DNA from: Pseudomonas sp. Q1-7
Lineage (GTDB): Bacteria; Pseudomonadota; Gammaproteobacteria; Pseudomonadales; Pseudomonadaceae
NCBI RefSeq assembly: GCF_028010285.1
Contig: NZ_CP116304.1
Location: 2,372,501 to 2,436,500 of the forward strand
Direction of reading: 5' to 3'
DNA: 64,000 nucleotides
Part shown: one piece after another, positions 36,501 through 42,921 of the stretch
How positions within the stretch are numbered: position 1 is the first letter of the stretch
Layout of the letters: each line of letters starts with the position of its first letter
Position numbers and translations under genes: made by a program
Notes under the pieces: generated by a model
What the model saw: the letters and a program-made list of their open reading frames with translations, nothing else
Databases searched by the model: none
What the model was told of the DNA's origin: nothing

Positions 36501-38363
36501 TCGGACAAGCTGCAGGTGGTGGCCGCCTTCAACCACATGCACATCTTCATCGACCCGAACCCGGATGCCGCCTCCAGCTTCAATGAGCGCAAGCGCCTGT
36601 TCGACCTGCCGCGCTCGTCCTGGGCCGACTACGACGCCAAGCTGATTTCCGAAGGCGGCGGCATCTTCCTGCGCAGCGCCAAGAGCATCGCCATCAGCCC
36701 GCAGATGAAGGCGCGCTTCGAGATCGAGGCCGACAAGCTGACCCCCACCGAACTGCTCCACGCCCTGCTCAAAGCGCCGGTTGACCTGCTCTGGAACGGC
36801 GGCATCGGCACCTACGTCAAGGCCAGCAGCGAAAGCCACACCGATGTCGGCGACAAGGCCAACGACGCCCTGCGCGTGGACGGTCGCGAGCTGCGGGCCA
36901 AGGTGGTGGGCGAGGGTGGCAACCTCGGCATGACCCAGCTGGGTCGCGTCGAGTACGGCCTAAACGGCGGTGCCAGCAACACCGATTTCATCGACAACGC
37001 CGGCGGCGTGGACTGCTCGGACCACGAAGTCAACATCAAGATCCTGCTCAACGAGATCGTCGCCAACGGCGACATGACCGGCAAACAGCGCAACAAGCTG
37101 CTCGCCGAGATGACCGACGACGTGGGCAACCTGGTGCTGGGCAACAACTACAAGCAGACCCAGGCACTGTCCCTGGCGCAACGCCGCGCTCGCGAGAAGA
37201 TCGGCGAGTACAAACGCCTGATCGCCGCTCTGGAAGCGGCCGGCAAACTGGACCGCGGCCTGGAGTTCCTGCCCTCGGACGAAGAGCTGAACGAGCGCCT
37301 CTCCAGCGGCCACGGCCTGACCCGTCCGGAACTGTCGGTGCTGATCTCCTACAGCAAGATCGACCTCAAGGAGTCGCTGCTCAAGTCCCTGGTGCCGGAT
37401 GACGACTACCTGGCCGAGGAAATGGAAACCGCGTTCCCGGCGCGCCTGGCCGAAACCTTCGGCGAATCCATGCGTCGTCACCGCCTCAAGCGCGAGATCA
37501 TCAGCACCCAGATCGCCAACGACCTGGTCAACCACATGGGCATTACCTTCGTGCAGCGCCTGAAGGAGTCCACCGGCATGAGCGCGGCCAACGTGGCCGG
37601 CGCCTATGTCGTGGTCCGCGACGTGTTCCGCCTGCCGCACTGGTGGCAGCAGATCGAGGCGCTGGACTACAAGGTCCCGGCCGAACTGCAGCTGACCCTG
37701 ATGGACGAACTGATGCGCCTCGGCCGTCGGGCGACCCGCTGGTTCCTGCGCAGCCGCCGCGAAGACCAGAACGCCGCCCGCGACGTCAACCACTTCGGTC
37801 CGCGCGTGGAAACCCTGGCCGGCCGCCTGGACGAACTGCTCGAAGGCCCGTCCCGCGAACAGTGGCTGGCGCGCTTCCAGTCCTACGTCGAAGCCGGTGC
37901 GCCGGAAGACCTGGCTCGTGTGGTGGCCGGCACCAGCCACCTCTACACCCTGCTGCCGATCATCGAGGCGTCGGATGTCACCGGCAAGGACACCGCCGAA
38001 GTCGCCACGGCCTACTTCGCCGTCGGCGGTGCGCTGGACCTGTCCTGGTATCTCCAGCAGATCACCAGCCTGCCGGTGGAGAACAACTGGCAGGCGCTGG
38101 CGCGGGAGGCCTTCCGCGACGACCTGGACTGGCAGCAGCGGGCGATCACCATCTCCGTGTTGCAGATGAATGAAGGCCCGGCGGATATCGAGGAGCGGGT
38201 GGCGCTGTGGCTGGACCAGCACCGCGCCCTGGTTGAGCGCTGGAAGGCCATGCTGGTCGAACTGCGCGCCGCCACCACCACCGACTACGCCATGTACGCC
38301 GTGGCCAACCGCGAACTCATGGACCTGGCCCAAAGTGGCCAGCACGGGGTGTGCATTCCCTGA
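33501..38363 (+). CDS. gdhB: NAD-specific glutamate dehydrogenase, 180-kDa class
   Basis: 1620 residues, the length of the large NAD-GDH of Pseudomonas. Catalyses catabolic glutamate + NAD to 2-oxoglutarate + ammonia, supporting growth on arginine/glutamate. The long N-terminal regulatory region (ACT-like domains) is followed by the catalytic core: RWSDREEDFRTEVLGL, then VPMGAKGGF with the expected catalytic lysine at K851, and the dinucleotide region GEGGNLGMTQ. The C-terminus is helical. In P. aeruginosa this enzyme is induced by arginine through ArgR and allosterically regulated. Monocistronic; a terminator follows. Confidence 0.97.
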   Translation: MAFFTAASKADFQHQLQAALAQHVSEQALPQVSLFAEQFFGIIALDELTQRRLSDLVGCTLSSWRLVERFDPASPEVRVFNPDYEKHGWQSTHTAVEVLHPDIPFLVDSVRMELNRRGYSIHTLQNNVISVRRGAKGELQEILPKGTQGKDVCQESLIFLEIDRCAGNGALKTLEKALLDVLGEVRVAVADFKPMKAKAQELLAWIDKAKLKVDGDELKEVKVFMEWLLDDHFTFLGYEEFTVADDKNGGHLVYDEKSLLGVSRLRRAGLKKDDLHIESEALAYLHESNLLSFAKAAEPSRVHRPAYPDFVSIRELDAKGKVVKECRFMGLYTSAVYAESVDHIPYIRRKVAEIRRRSGFDAKAHLGKELAQVLEVLPRDDLFQTPVDDLFSTAMSIVQMQERNKIRLFLRRDPYGRFAYALAYVPRDVYSTETRVKIQQILMERLQASDCEFWTFFSESVLARVQFILRLDPKNKVQVDIALLEKEVIQACRSWKDDYASLINESFGEAQGTRVLSDFPKGFPAGYRERFAPHSAVVDMQHLYSLSDERPLVMSFYQPLAQGEQQLHCKLYHADTPLALSDVLPILENLGLRVLGEFPYRLVRQDGRQYWIHDFAFTSALGDDVDLQQLNDTLQDAFVHIVGGHAENDAFNRLVLTAAMPWRDVALLRAYARYLKQIRLGFDLSYIASTLLNHANIAKELVRLFKTRFYLARKLATDDLEDKQQKLEHAILGELDNVAVLNEDRILRRYLDLIKATLRTNFYQTDAAGQNKSYFSFKLSPRLIPEIPRPVPKFEIFVYSPRVEGVHLRFGDVARGGLRWSDREEDFRTEVLGLVKAQQVKNAVIVPMGAKGGFIPRRLPVGGTRDDIQNEAIACYRIFISGLLDVTDNLKEGKVVPPANVVRHDPDDPYLVVAADKGTATFSDIANGIALEYGFWLGDAFASGGSAGYDHKGMGITAKGGWVSVQRHFRERGIDVQKDHVTVIGIGDMAGDVFGNGMLLSDKLQVVAAFNHMHIFIDPNPDAASSFNERKRLFDLPRSSWADYDAKLISEGGGIFLRSAKSIAISPQMKARFEIEADKLTPTELLHALLKAPVDLLWNGGIGTYVKASSESHTDVGDKANDALRVDGRELRAKVVGEGGNLGMTQLGRVEYGLNGGASNTDFIDNAGGVDCSDHEVNIKILLNEIVANGDMTGKQRNKLLAEMTDDVGNLVLGNNYKQTQALSLAQRRAREKIGEYKRLIAALEAAGKLDRGLEFLPSDEELNERLSSGHGLTRPELSVLISYSKIDLKESLLKSLVPDDDYLAEEMETAFPARLAETFGESMRRHRLKREIISTQIANDLVNHMGITFVQRLKESTGMSAANVAGAYVVVRDVFRLPHWWQQIEALDYKVPAELQLTLMDELMRLGRRATRWFLRSRREDQNAARDVNHFGPRVETLAGRLDELLEGPSREQWLARFQSYVEAGAPEDLARVVAGTSHLYTLLPIIEASDVTGKDTAEVATAYFAVGGALDLSWYLQQITSLPVENNWQALAREAFRDDLDWQQRAITISVLQMNEGPADIEERVALWLDQHRALVERWKAMLVELRAATTTDYAMYAVANRELMDLAQSGQHGVCIP

Positions 38364-38395
38364 CCCCCGTGATGCCGTAGGTGTTTAGTGCTCTC

Positions 38396-38422
38396 AGCCC
38401 CGCCTTGTGCGGGGCTTTTTTT
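38396..38422 (+). terminator. Intrinsic terminator after gdhB
   Basis: Stem AGCCCCGC / GCGGGGCT with a 5-nt loop followed by seven T. Confidence 0.9.
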
Positions 38423-38492
38423 CATCTGTACGGGCGGCATCCACCTACAGCGGCACTTAGTCACGGTGACGGGGGCCGGTTGCAAGGCGTTC

Positions 38493-38535
38493 CGTAGGTG
38501 GGTGCTGCGAGCCTGCGAAGCCCAGCGGTGTGCGG
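38493..38535. repeat. Dispersed repeat, copy C (partial, inverted relative to B)
   Basis: CGTAGGTGGGTGCTGCGAGC followed by CTGCGAAGCCCAGCGGTGTG matches the reverse complement of the right half of copy B (26001-26091). Confidence 0.65.
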
Positions 38536-38574
38536 GCTGTTGGAACTCGCTGCGCTCGACACCCAGCGACCGCG

Positions 38575-38690
38575 TCCGGGTCGGTAGCCCGGACGCAATC
38601 CGGGGAAATTCGTTCCGCCTTGCGATTCCCCCGCCCCGGACCGCATGGGTATCGCTTCGCTCCACCCATCCTACGGGCGCGCCGCCACAG
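38575..38690. repeat. Mosaic of short dispersed repeats
   Basis: Two further repeat types sit side by side: GTAGCCCGGACGCAATCCGGGG (38585-38605 region) and GCATGGGTATCGCTTCGCTC...CCACCCATCCTACGGG (38643-38677). Both resemble common intergenic repeats of Pseudomonas and relatives. A REP-like stretch (GTCGGAGCGACTTCCTTCGC) follows at about 38704-38723. There is no credible gene in 38423-38903; a 31-codon frame at 38766-38861 is not supported. Confidence 0.6.
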
Positions 38691-38903
38691 TGCTGCGCGT
38701 TCTGTCGGAGCGACTTCCTTCGCGAAAACGCGTTGCGGCACCTCCCCATCTCGACCGGCGAACCCATGAGGATCGGCCAGGACAAAATGCACGATGCCGA
38801 AGCTCTGGACGACTCGGTGTTCTTTCTTGCCCACCTGGGCGGCGCCATCATCAAGGCGTGACGTTGACGCCGGAGGGGCAGGTTGCACGGCTGCCCGCGG
38901 ACC

Positions 38904-38943
38904 TGTGGGATCGAATTCATGGGCGATTGAATTCGATCCCACA
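38904..38943. repeat. REP-type perfect inverted repeat
   Basis: Arms TGTGGGATCGAATTCA (38904-38919) and TGAATTCGATCCCACA (38928-38943) are perfect 16-bp complements around an 8-nt loop. Resembles the TGTGGGAGCGAATTC REP unit of Pseudomonas. It lies 9 bp beyond the stop of the BRO-N gene and could form its 3' end. Confidence 0.75.
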
Positions 38944-38952
38944 GCGTTCAGC

Positions 38953-39462
38953 CTAGCAATCCCCGACTGGCAGGTTCCGCCAGCTTGGCCCATCCCGCAG
39001 TGCCGGTTCGTCATGGGCCGCCATGAACCTCGGCAGATCGCGCCGGGCGATCCACAGCTCGCCCTGCCACCTCACCACGCCGACCCGCTGGTCGGCCCAG
39101 CTCATGAACGCCCGCTTCGGCGAAACATCCGCCTCCCGGTGCTGGTCGTGCAGCGTCGGGACCACCTCTTCACTGAGCCACTGGCCAATGCTGCGGTGCT
39201 CCGGGTGGCCGAAGCGAAACAGCGCGTTGTAGGCCCCCAGATCGCTGATGACATCCAGCTCTTCCCGAGTCCCGCTGTCGTACTGCAGCAACACCGTGCG
39301 CCGCTGGTGCACAGGCATGCGCCTGGCCAGGAGGAGCGCGCGCGGTGCAGCGATCAGACGGGCGAAGTCATAGGCGACGAACCAGGGACGGTTGTCGATC
39401 ATCAGCGCACGAAGTTGAAGGGAATGGCGTTGGAAAACGACGGGAATGAATGCGTCTTGCAT
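38953..39462 (-). CDS. BRO-N domain (phage antirepressor-like) protein
   Basis: 169 residues. The N-terminal ~100 residues match the BRO-N fold: PVVFQRHSLQLRALMIDNRP, WFVAYDFARLI, then LDVISDLGAYNALFRFGHPE and SIGQWLSEEVVPTL, the classic end of phage antirepressor/BRO domains. The rest (VGVVRWQGELWIARRDLPRF) is unassigned. No phage genes surround it. Start at 39462 chosen because AGGAG lies 8 nt upstream; the frame continues upstream through repeat DNA. Could be a domesticated phage regulator. Confidence 0.8.
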   Translation of the reverse strand: MQDAFIPVVFQRHSLQLRALMIDNRPWFVAYDFARLIAAPRALLLARRMPVHQRRTVLLQYDSGTREELDVISDLGAYNALFRFGHPEHRSIGQWLSEEVVPTLHDQHREADVSPKRAFMSWADQRVGVVRWQGELWIARRDLPRFMAAHDEPALRDGPSWRNLPVGDC

Positions 39463-39851
39463 AGCGAAGCTCCTACTAGTCGATTGAGGTCCGCCGCTTT
39501 TCGCTGTCATTCGAAGGGCGGCAGATCGCGCGGGGTTGACAGACCGGCTAGTAGGCACCGGCAGACCACGAGGGTCTCCCCACGCGACCTGCCATAAAGC
39601 AGTGCAGTTCAGAAAACTGCATACGTGCAAATGCCTGCAAAAAACGTCCGCCGTTTTTCGCATGCACCTTGCGGCGCAATCGCGCCTACTAGTCTGGGCT
39701 GTCAAACCCGGTCACGGGATTGACCGTGACCGGCGCAGGATAGGGAGGGGCGGGCGGAAGGGCAAGCGGGCGAGTCGGAGGCTGCCTGTAGGAAACGGGT
39801 GATGTCTCGCGAGTGCAGCGATACCTGGCGTTGTGGCCGGTGGCGGCGCCG
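39463..39851. promoter_or_regulatory. Repeat-rich region upstream of the BRO-N gene
   Basis: About 390 bp without a gene but full of structure. CTAGTAGG occurs three times: minus strand at 39472-39479, plus at 39548-39555, minus at 39685-39692. Two of these belong to a larger inverted repeat, GGGTTGACAGACCGGCTAGT (39533-39552) versus the complement of 39683-39709. GTCCGCCGYTTTTCGC is directly repeated (39489-39504, 39646-39661). A perfect palindrome TGCAGTT-CAGAA-AACTGCA lies at 39603-39621. Likely operator or recombination sites linked to the BRO-N gene. Confidence 0.6.
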
Positions 39852-40724
39852 TCAGGCCAGTGCCTGCAGGTACCTCACCACATCCGCCGCACCGGCCAGG
39901 CGCAGGCCTTCGCCGAGGGCCGTGGCGTCGGCATGGTTTTTCGGCAGCAGGATGAATTCCGGGGCGCCGGCGTTACGCAGGAAGGTCAGGCGCGAGTAAG
40001 GGATGCCGCCGTCCAGCAACAGGCCCATGAACGCCGGGTCGCTCCAGGCCTGCACCGGCATGGCCAGCACGTGGTAGCGGTCATCCAACTGCCCGAGACC
40101 GGCGGTATCGAGGTGGTAGTCGGTGATCTCGGCGGGGAGGGTGGCTTCGAGCTCGCGCAAGCGGGCGTAGGCGACGGCGGCGGCGAAGGCCTCGGCGTGC
40201 TGGTCGCCGCTCCAGAACACCCGTTTGCCGCGCCAGTTGGCGCGACACAGGTGGATGGGCACGCCCGCGAGGAAGCGTGGCAGCGGCAGGCTGATGGCCT
40301 TGATGAAGTCCTTGTAGCTGATGATGCGAACCTTGCGGCTGTGCAGACCGGCCAGGTAGTCCTCGAAGCTGGGGGTGGGCGGCGGTTCGTGGTTGCTGCC
40401 GCACAAGCCGTCGACCTGGCGCAGGTCGAAACTGGAGAGGTGCTGCTCGCTGCGCTTGACCACGCCCACCAGCACGGCATGGGCTTCGGCCTTGTCGTCC
40501 TGGACGGGGCCGGAAAGGGCGCCGCGCGGCAGCTCCACCAAGCGCTGCAGCGGCGGGCCGGCCTGCCACCAGATGCTTTCCTGGGCTTGCGGCAGTTGCT
40601 GGAAGGGCAGGCGTAGCTGGCTGGCGCGCTCGACTATACGACGTGGCGCCTTGCCGATACCGAAACGCTGGGCGATTGCAGCCAGACGGGCGCTCAAGGG
40701 TGGTGGTGGCTGCATCTCACTCAT
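39852..40724 (-). CDS. Conserved protein of unknown function (290 aa)
   Basis: 290 residues, soluble, no signal peptide or membrane helix. Distinct stretches include FDLRQVDGLCGSNHEPPPTP, SRKVRIISYKDFIKAISLPL and FWSGDQHAEAFAAAVAYARL. I recognise no characterised family; it might belong to a Pseudomonas-restricted DUF. GC3-rich codon use matches core genes, so it is not obviously acquired. Divergent from the DUF2835 gene. Confidence 0.65.
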   Translation of the reverse strand: MSEMQPPPPLSARLAAIAQRFGIGKAPRRIVERASQLRLPFQQLPQAQESIWWQAGPPLQRLVELPRGALSGPVQDDKAEAHAVLVGVVKRSEQHLSSFDLRQVDGLCGSNHEPPPTPSFEDYLAGLHSRKVRIISYKDFIKAISLPLPRFLAGVPIHLCRANWRGKRVFWSGDQHAEAFAAAVAYARLRELEATLPAEITDYHLDTAGLGQLDDRYHVLAMPVQAWSDPAFMGLLLDGGIPYSRLTFLRNAGAPEFILLPKNHADATALGEGLRLAGAADVVRYLQALA

Positions 40725-40872
40725 GGCCTGAATACTCCCCGGTCACGGGTGGCAGTGTGGCAGAGGGCCGGCGGCCTCGCGAACCGGGCGTGGAACAATT
40801 CCGCTTGGCGGGGACGGAGAGCGAACGGACGGTATGGCAGAATTCCGGTCTTCATTTGCCGAGGACGCCTCC

Positions 40873-41094
40873 ATGCCCAGCCTGGTGCTGGATATTTCCC
40901 TGACTGCGGACGAATTCCTCGCAGTCTATCAAGGTCGGGCCAACCGTGTGCTGCTGCGCAGCCGCGATGGACGAAAGGTCAGCCTGCCGGCCCATCACCT
41001 GCGCGCGCACCTGGATCACGCCGGGGTGTGCGGCACCTTTGTGCTGGATTTCTCCGCCGACGGAAAGCTGCTCAACCTGCGCCGCCTCGCCTGA
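40873..41094 (+). CDS. DUF2835 family small protein
   Basis: 73 residues: MPSLVLDISLTADEFLAVYQ, then basic LLRSRDGRKVSLPAHHLR and VCGTFVLDFSADGKLLNLRR. Fits the short DUF2835 family, whose function is unknown. ATG 40873 chosen because the conserved sequence begins there; an in-frame ATG at 40834 would add 13 residues. Lies 57 bp upstream of pyrD and may be co-transcribed. Confidence 0.8.
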   Translation: MPSLVLDISLTADEFLAVYQGRANRVLLRSRDGRKVSLPAHHLRAHLDHAGVCGTFVLDFSADGKLLNLRRLA

Positions 41095-41151
41095 CGGGGG
41101 CGGCGCGGCTATAATCGCCGGCCCCTATCGCCGATCGATGCCCGACCGACC

Positions 41152-42177
41152 ATGTACACACTGGCCCGCGAGCTGCTCTTTTCCCTGTCCCCGGAAACTT
41201 CCCACGAACTGTCCATCGACCTGATCGGTGCCGGTGGCCGCCTCGGCCTCAACCGCCTGCTGACCAAGTCGCCGGCAAGCCTGCCGGTGAAGGTGATGGG
41301 CCTGGAGTTCCCCAACCCGGTAGGCCTGGCCGCCGGCCTGGACAAGAACGGCGACGCCATCGACGGCTTCGCGCAGTTGGGCTTCGGTTTCGTCGAGATC
41401 GGCACCGTGACCCCGCGCCCGCAGCCGGGCAACCCCAAGCCGCGCCTGTTCCGCCTGCCCCAGGCGCAAGCCATCATCAACCGCATGGGCTTCAACAACC
41501 TGGGCGTCGATCACCTGCTGACGCGCGTTCGCGCGGCCGCGTATGACGGCGTGCTGGGCATCAACATCGGCAAGAACTTCGATACGCCCGTCGAGCGCGC
41601 GGTGGACGACTACCTGATCTGCCTGGACAAGGTCTATGCCCATGCCAGCTACGTGACGGTGAATGTCAGCTCGCCGAACACGCCCGGCCTGCGCAGCCTG
41701 CAGTTCGGTGATTCGCTCAAGCAACTGCTGGAAGCCCTGCGCACCCGCCAGCAGCGCCTGGCCGCCGAGCATGGCCGGCATGTGCCGCTGGCCATCAAGA
41801 TCGCCCCGGACATGAACGACGAGGAAACCGCCATGGTGGCCAAGGCGCTGCTGGAGTCCGGCATGGACGCGGTGATCGCCACCAACACCACCCTCGGCCG
41901 CGAAGGTGTCGAGGGGCTGCCCTACGGGGACGAAGCGGGTGGCCTGTCCGGTGCGCCGGTGCGGGACAAGAGCACCCACACGGTGAAGGTGCTGGCCGGT
42001 GAGCTGGGTGGTCGCCTGCCGATCATCGCGGTGGGTGGCATCACCGAAGGTCGTCACGCGGCGGAGAAGATCGCCGCCGGCGCCAGCCTGGTCCAGGTCT
42101 ACTCGGGGTTCATCTACAAGGGGCCGGCGCTCATCCGCGAAGCGGTGGATGCCATTGCCGGGTTGCCCAGGCAGTGA
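41152..42177 (+). CDS. pyrD: Dihydroorotate dehydrogenase (quinone), class 2
   Basis: 341 residues. FMN enzyme bound to the inner membrane by its N-terminal helices; oxidises dihydroorotate to orotate with ubiquinone in pyrimidine synthesis. Characteristic [58 protein letters not shown] and TNTTLGREG are present; the class 2 catalytic serine lies in NVSSPNT. Confidence 0.97.
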   Translation: MYTLARELLFSLSPETSHELSIDLIGAGGRLGLNRLLTKSPASLPVKVMGLEFPNPVGLAAGLDKNGDAIDGFAQLGFGFVEIGTVTPRPQPGNPKPRLFRLPQAQAIINRMGFNNLGVDHLLTRVRAAAYDGVLGINIGKNFDTPVERAVDDYLICLDKVYAHASYVTVNVSSPNTPGLRSLQFGDSLKQLLEALRTRQQRLAAEHGRHVPLAIKIAPDMNDEETAMVAKALLESGMDAVIATNTTLGREGVEGLPYGDEAGGLSGAPVRDKSTHTVKVLAGELGGRLPIIAVGGITEGRHAAEKIAAGASLVQVYSGFIYKGPALIREAVDAIAGLPRQ

Positions 42178-42183
42178 GCGGCA

Positions 42184-42211
42184 AATAAAAAGGGCTCCCG
42201 TTTGGGAGCCC
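42184..42211 (-). terminator. Intrinsic terminator of rmf (minus strand), shared with pyrD end
   Basis: Stem GGGCTCCC / GGGAGCCC with a 4-nt loop (42192-42211). On the minus strand it is followed by TTTTTATT, so it ends the rmf transcript; for pyrD it only gives a hairpin. Confidence 0.8.
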
Positions 42212-42269
42212 CTGGGCTTGCGCCCGCCGCCCGGATGGGGCGTGCTTGGTGAAGTCGGTGTGATCCTGA

Positions 42270-42485
42270 TCAGCCGACGGCGTGGAGTTCGTTCAGACGG
42301 TGAATACCGGCGGCGCCGGTGAGCCCATCCCAGTTGTCGCCACGGCCCTCGCGCCAACCGTTGATCCAGGCTTGCCGTGTGGTGGGATGGGTGAAAGGAC
42401 AAAGATCGCGGGATTTACCATTGATGCCGTGCTGATAGCCGCGCAAGAATGCTCGTTCCATCGGATCACGCTTAAGTCTTCTCAT
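42270..42485 (-). CDS. rmf: Ribosome modulation factor
   Basis: 71 residues, matching RMF: MRRLKRDPMERAFLRGYQHG, INGKSRDLCPF, then RQAWINGWREGR. RMF dimerises 70S ribosomes into inactive 100S particles in stationary phase. Convergent with pyrD. It has a long putative leader (see the promoter at 42665-42693 and hairpins at 42518-42542). Confidence 0.95.
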   Translation of the reverse strand: MRRLKRDPMERAFLRGYQHGINGKSRDLCPFTHPTTRQAWINGWREGRGDNWDGLTGAAGIHRLNELHAVG

Positions 42486-42517
42486 AGGGTGTAGCCCTCA
42501 TTTGTTGACTGTTATGT

Positions 42518-42542
42518 CCATTGGGTTCCAATGGCGGAACCC
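42518..42542 (-). promoter_or_regulatory. Two mutually exclusive hairpins in the rmf leader
   Basis: CCATTGG-GTT-CCAATGG (42518-42534) and GGGTTCC-AATGGC-GGAACCC (42523-42542) are both perfect 7-bp stems that share bases, so only one can form at a time. They sit 33-57 nt upstream of the rmf start codon. Confidence 0.45.
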
Positions 42543-42664
42543 GGCAGAAATGCTCTGCCTTCGAAGGCCCGCTGCCGGCGTGGCGAGCCTCCATCCCTCG
42601 CCATTGCGGCGGCGGGTTAAGCTGAGTTCTAACCAATGCCCCCAGGCATGTGAATGATCGTTTT

Positions 42665-42693
42665 GTCATAAGGGCGTAACTTGAAGGTGGCAA
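42665..42693 (-). promoter_or_regulatory. Candidate rmf promoter
   Basis: On the minus strand TTGCCA (42693-42688), a 17-bp spacer and TATGAC (42670-42665). Would give a leader of about 170 nt before the rmf start codon. Confidence 0.45.
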
Positions 42694-42921
42694 CGGCCAT
42701 AAGCTGACGGAAACGATTTTTGCCACTTTTCGGTCTAAGCCCCGTGGCTTAAGGGCTGGCCGGAGAATTGATGTCGGAGTGCCATTTCATTGGGCGCCTG
42801 GCTCGAACGCTTTTTCATTCCGACGAAGGGCCGTTCCCGCGACCTTACGTCACACACTTTCTTACCGCACAGCACTGCTTCTGTGCCGCTGATCGCCTTG
42901 AACGGGCCCTGGATTTTCCCG

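Noticed and set aside
33189-36839. 1216-codon minus-strand open frame opposite gdhB
   Set aside because: Antisense shadow in GC-rich DNA; composition is Gly/Ala/His/Val-rich with no domain, and the plus strand encodes a fully conserved gdhB.
38766-38861. 31-codon frame beginning MRIGQDKMHD in the repeat patch
   Set aside because: No ribosome-binding site, no recognised relative, and embedded in repeat DNA.
38904-38943. Possible transposon end or attachment site
   Set aside because: The inverted repeat fits a Pseudomonas REP unit; no transposase, integrase or target duplication is nearby.
38364-39851. Prophage remnant around the BRO-N gene
   Set aside because: Only one phage-related domain is present; no structural, lysis or recombination genes on either side.
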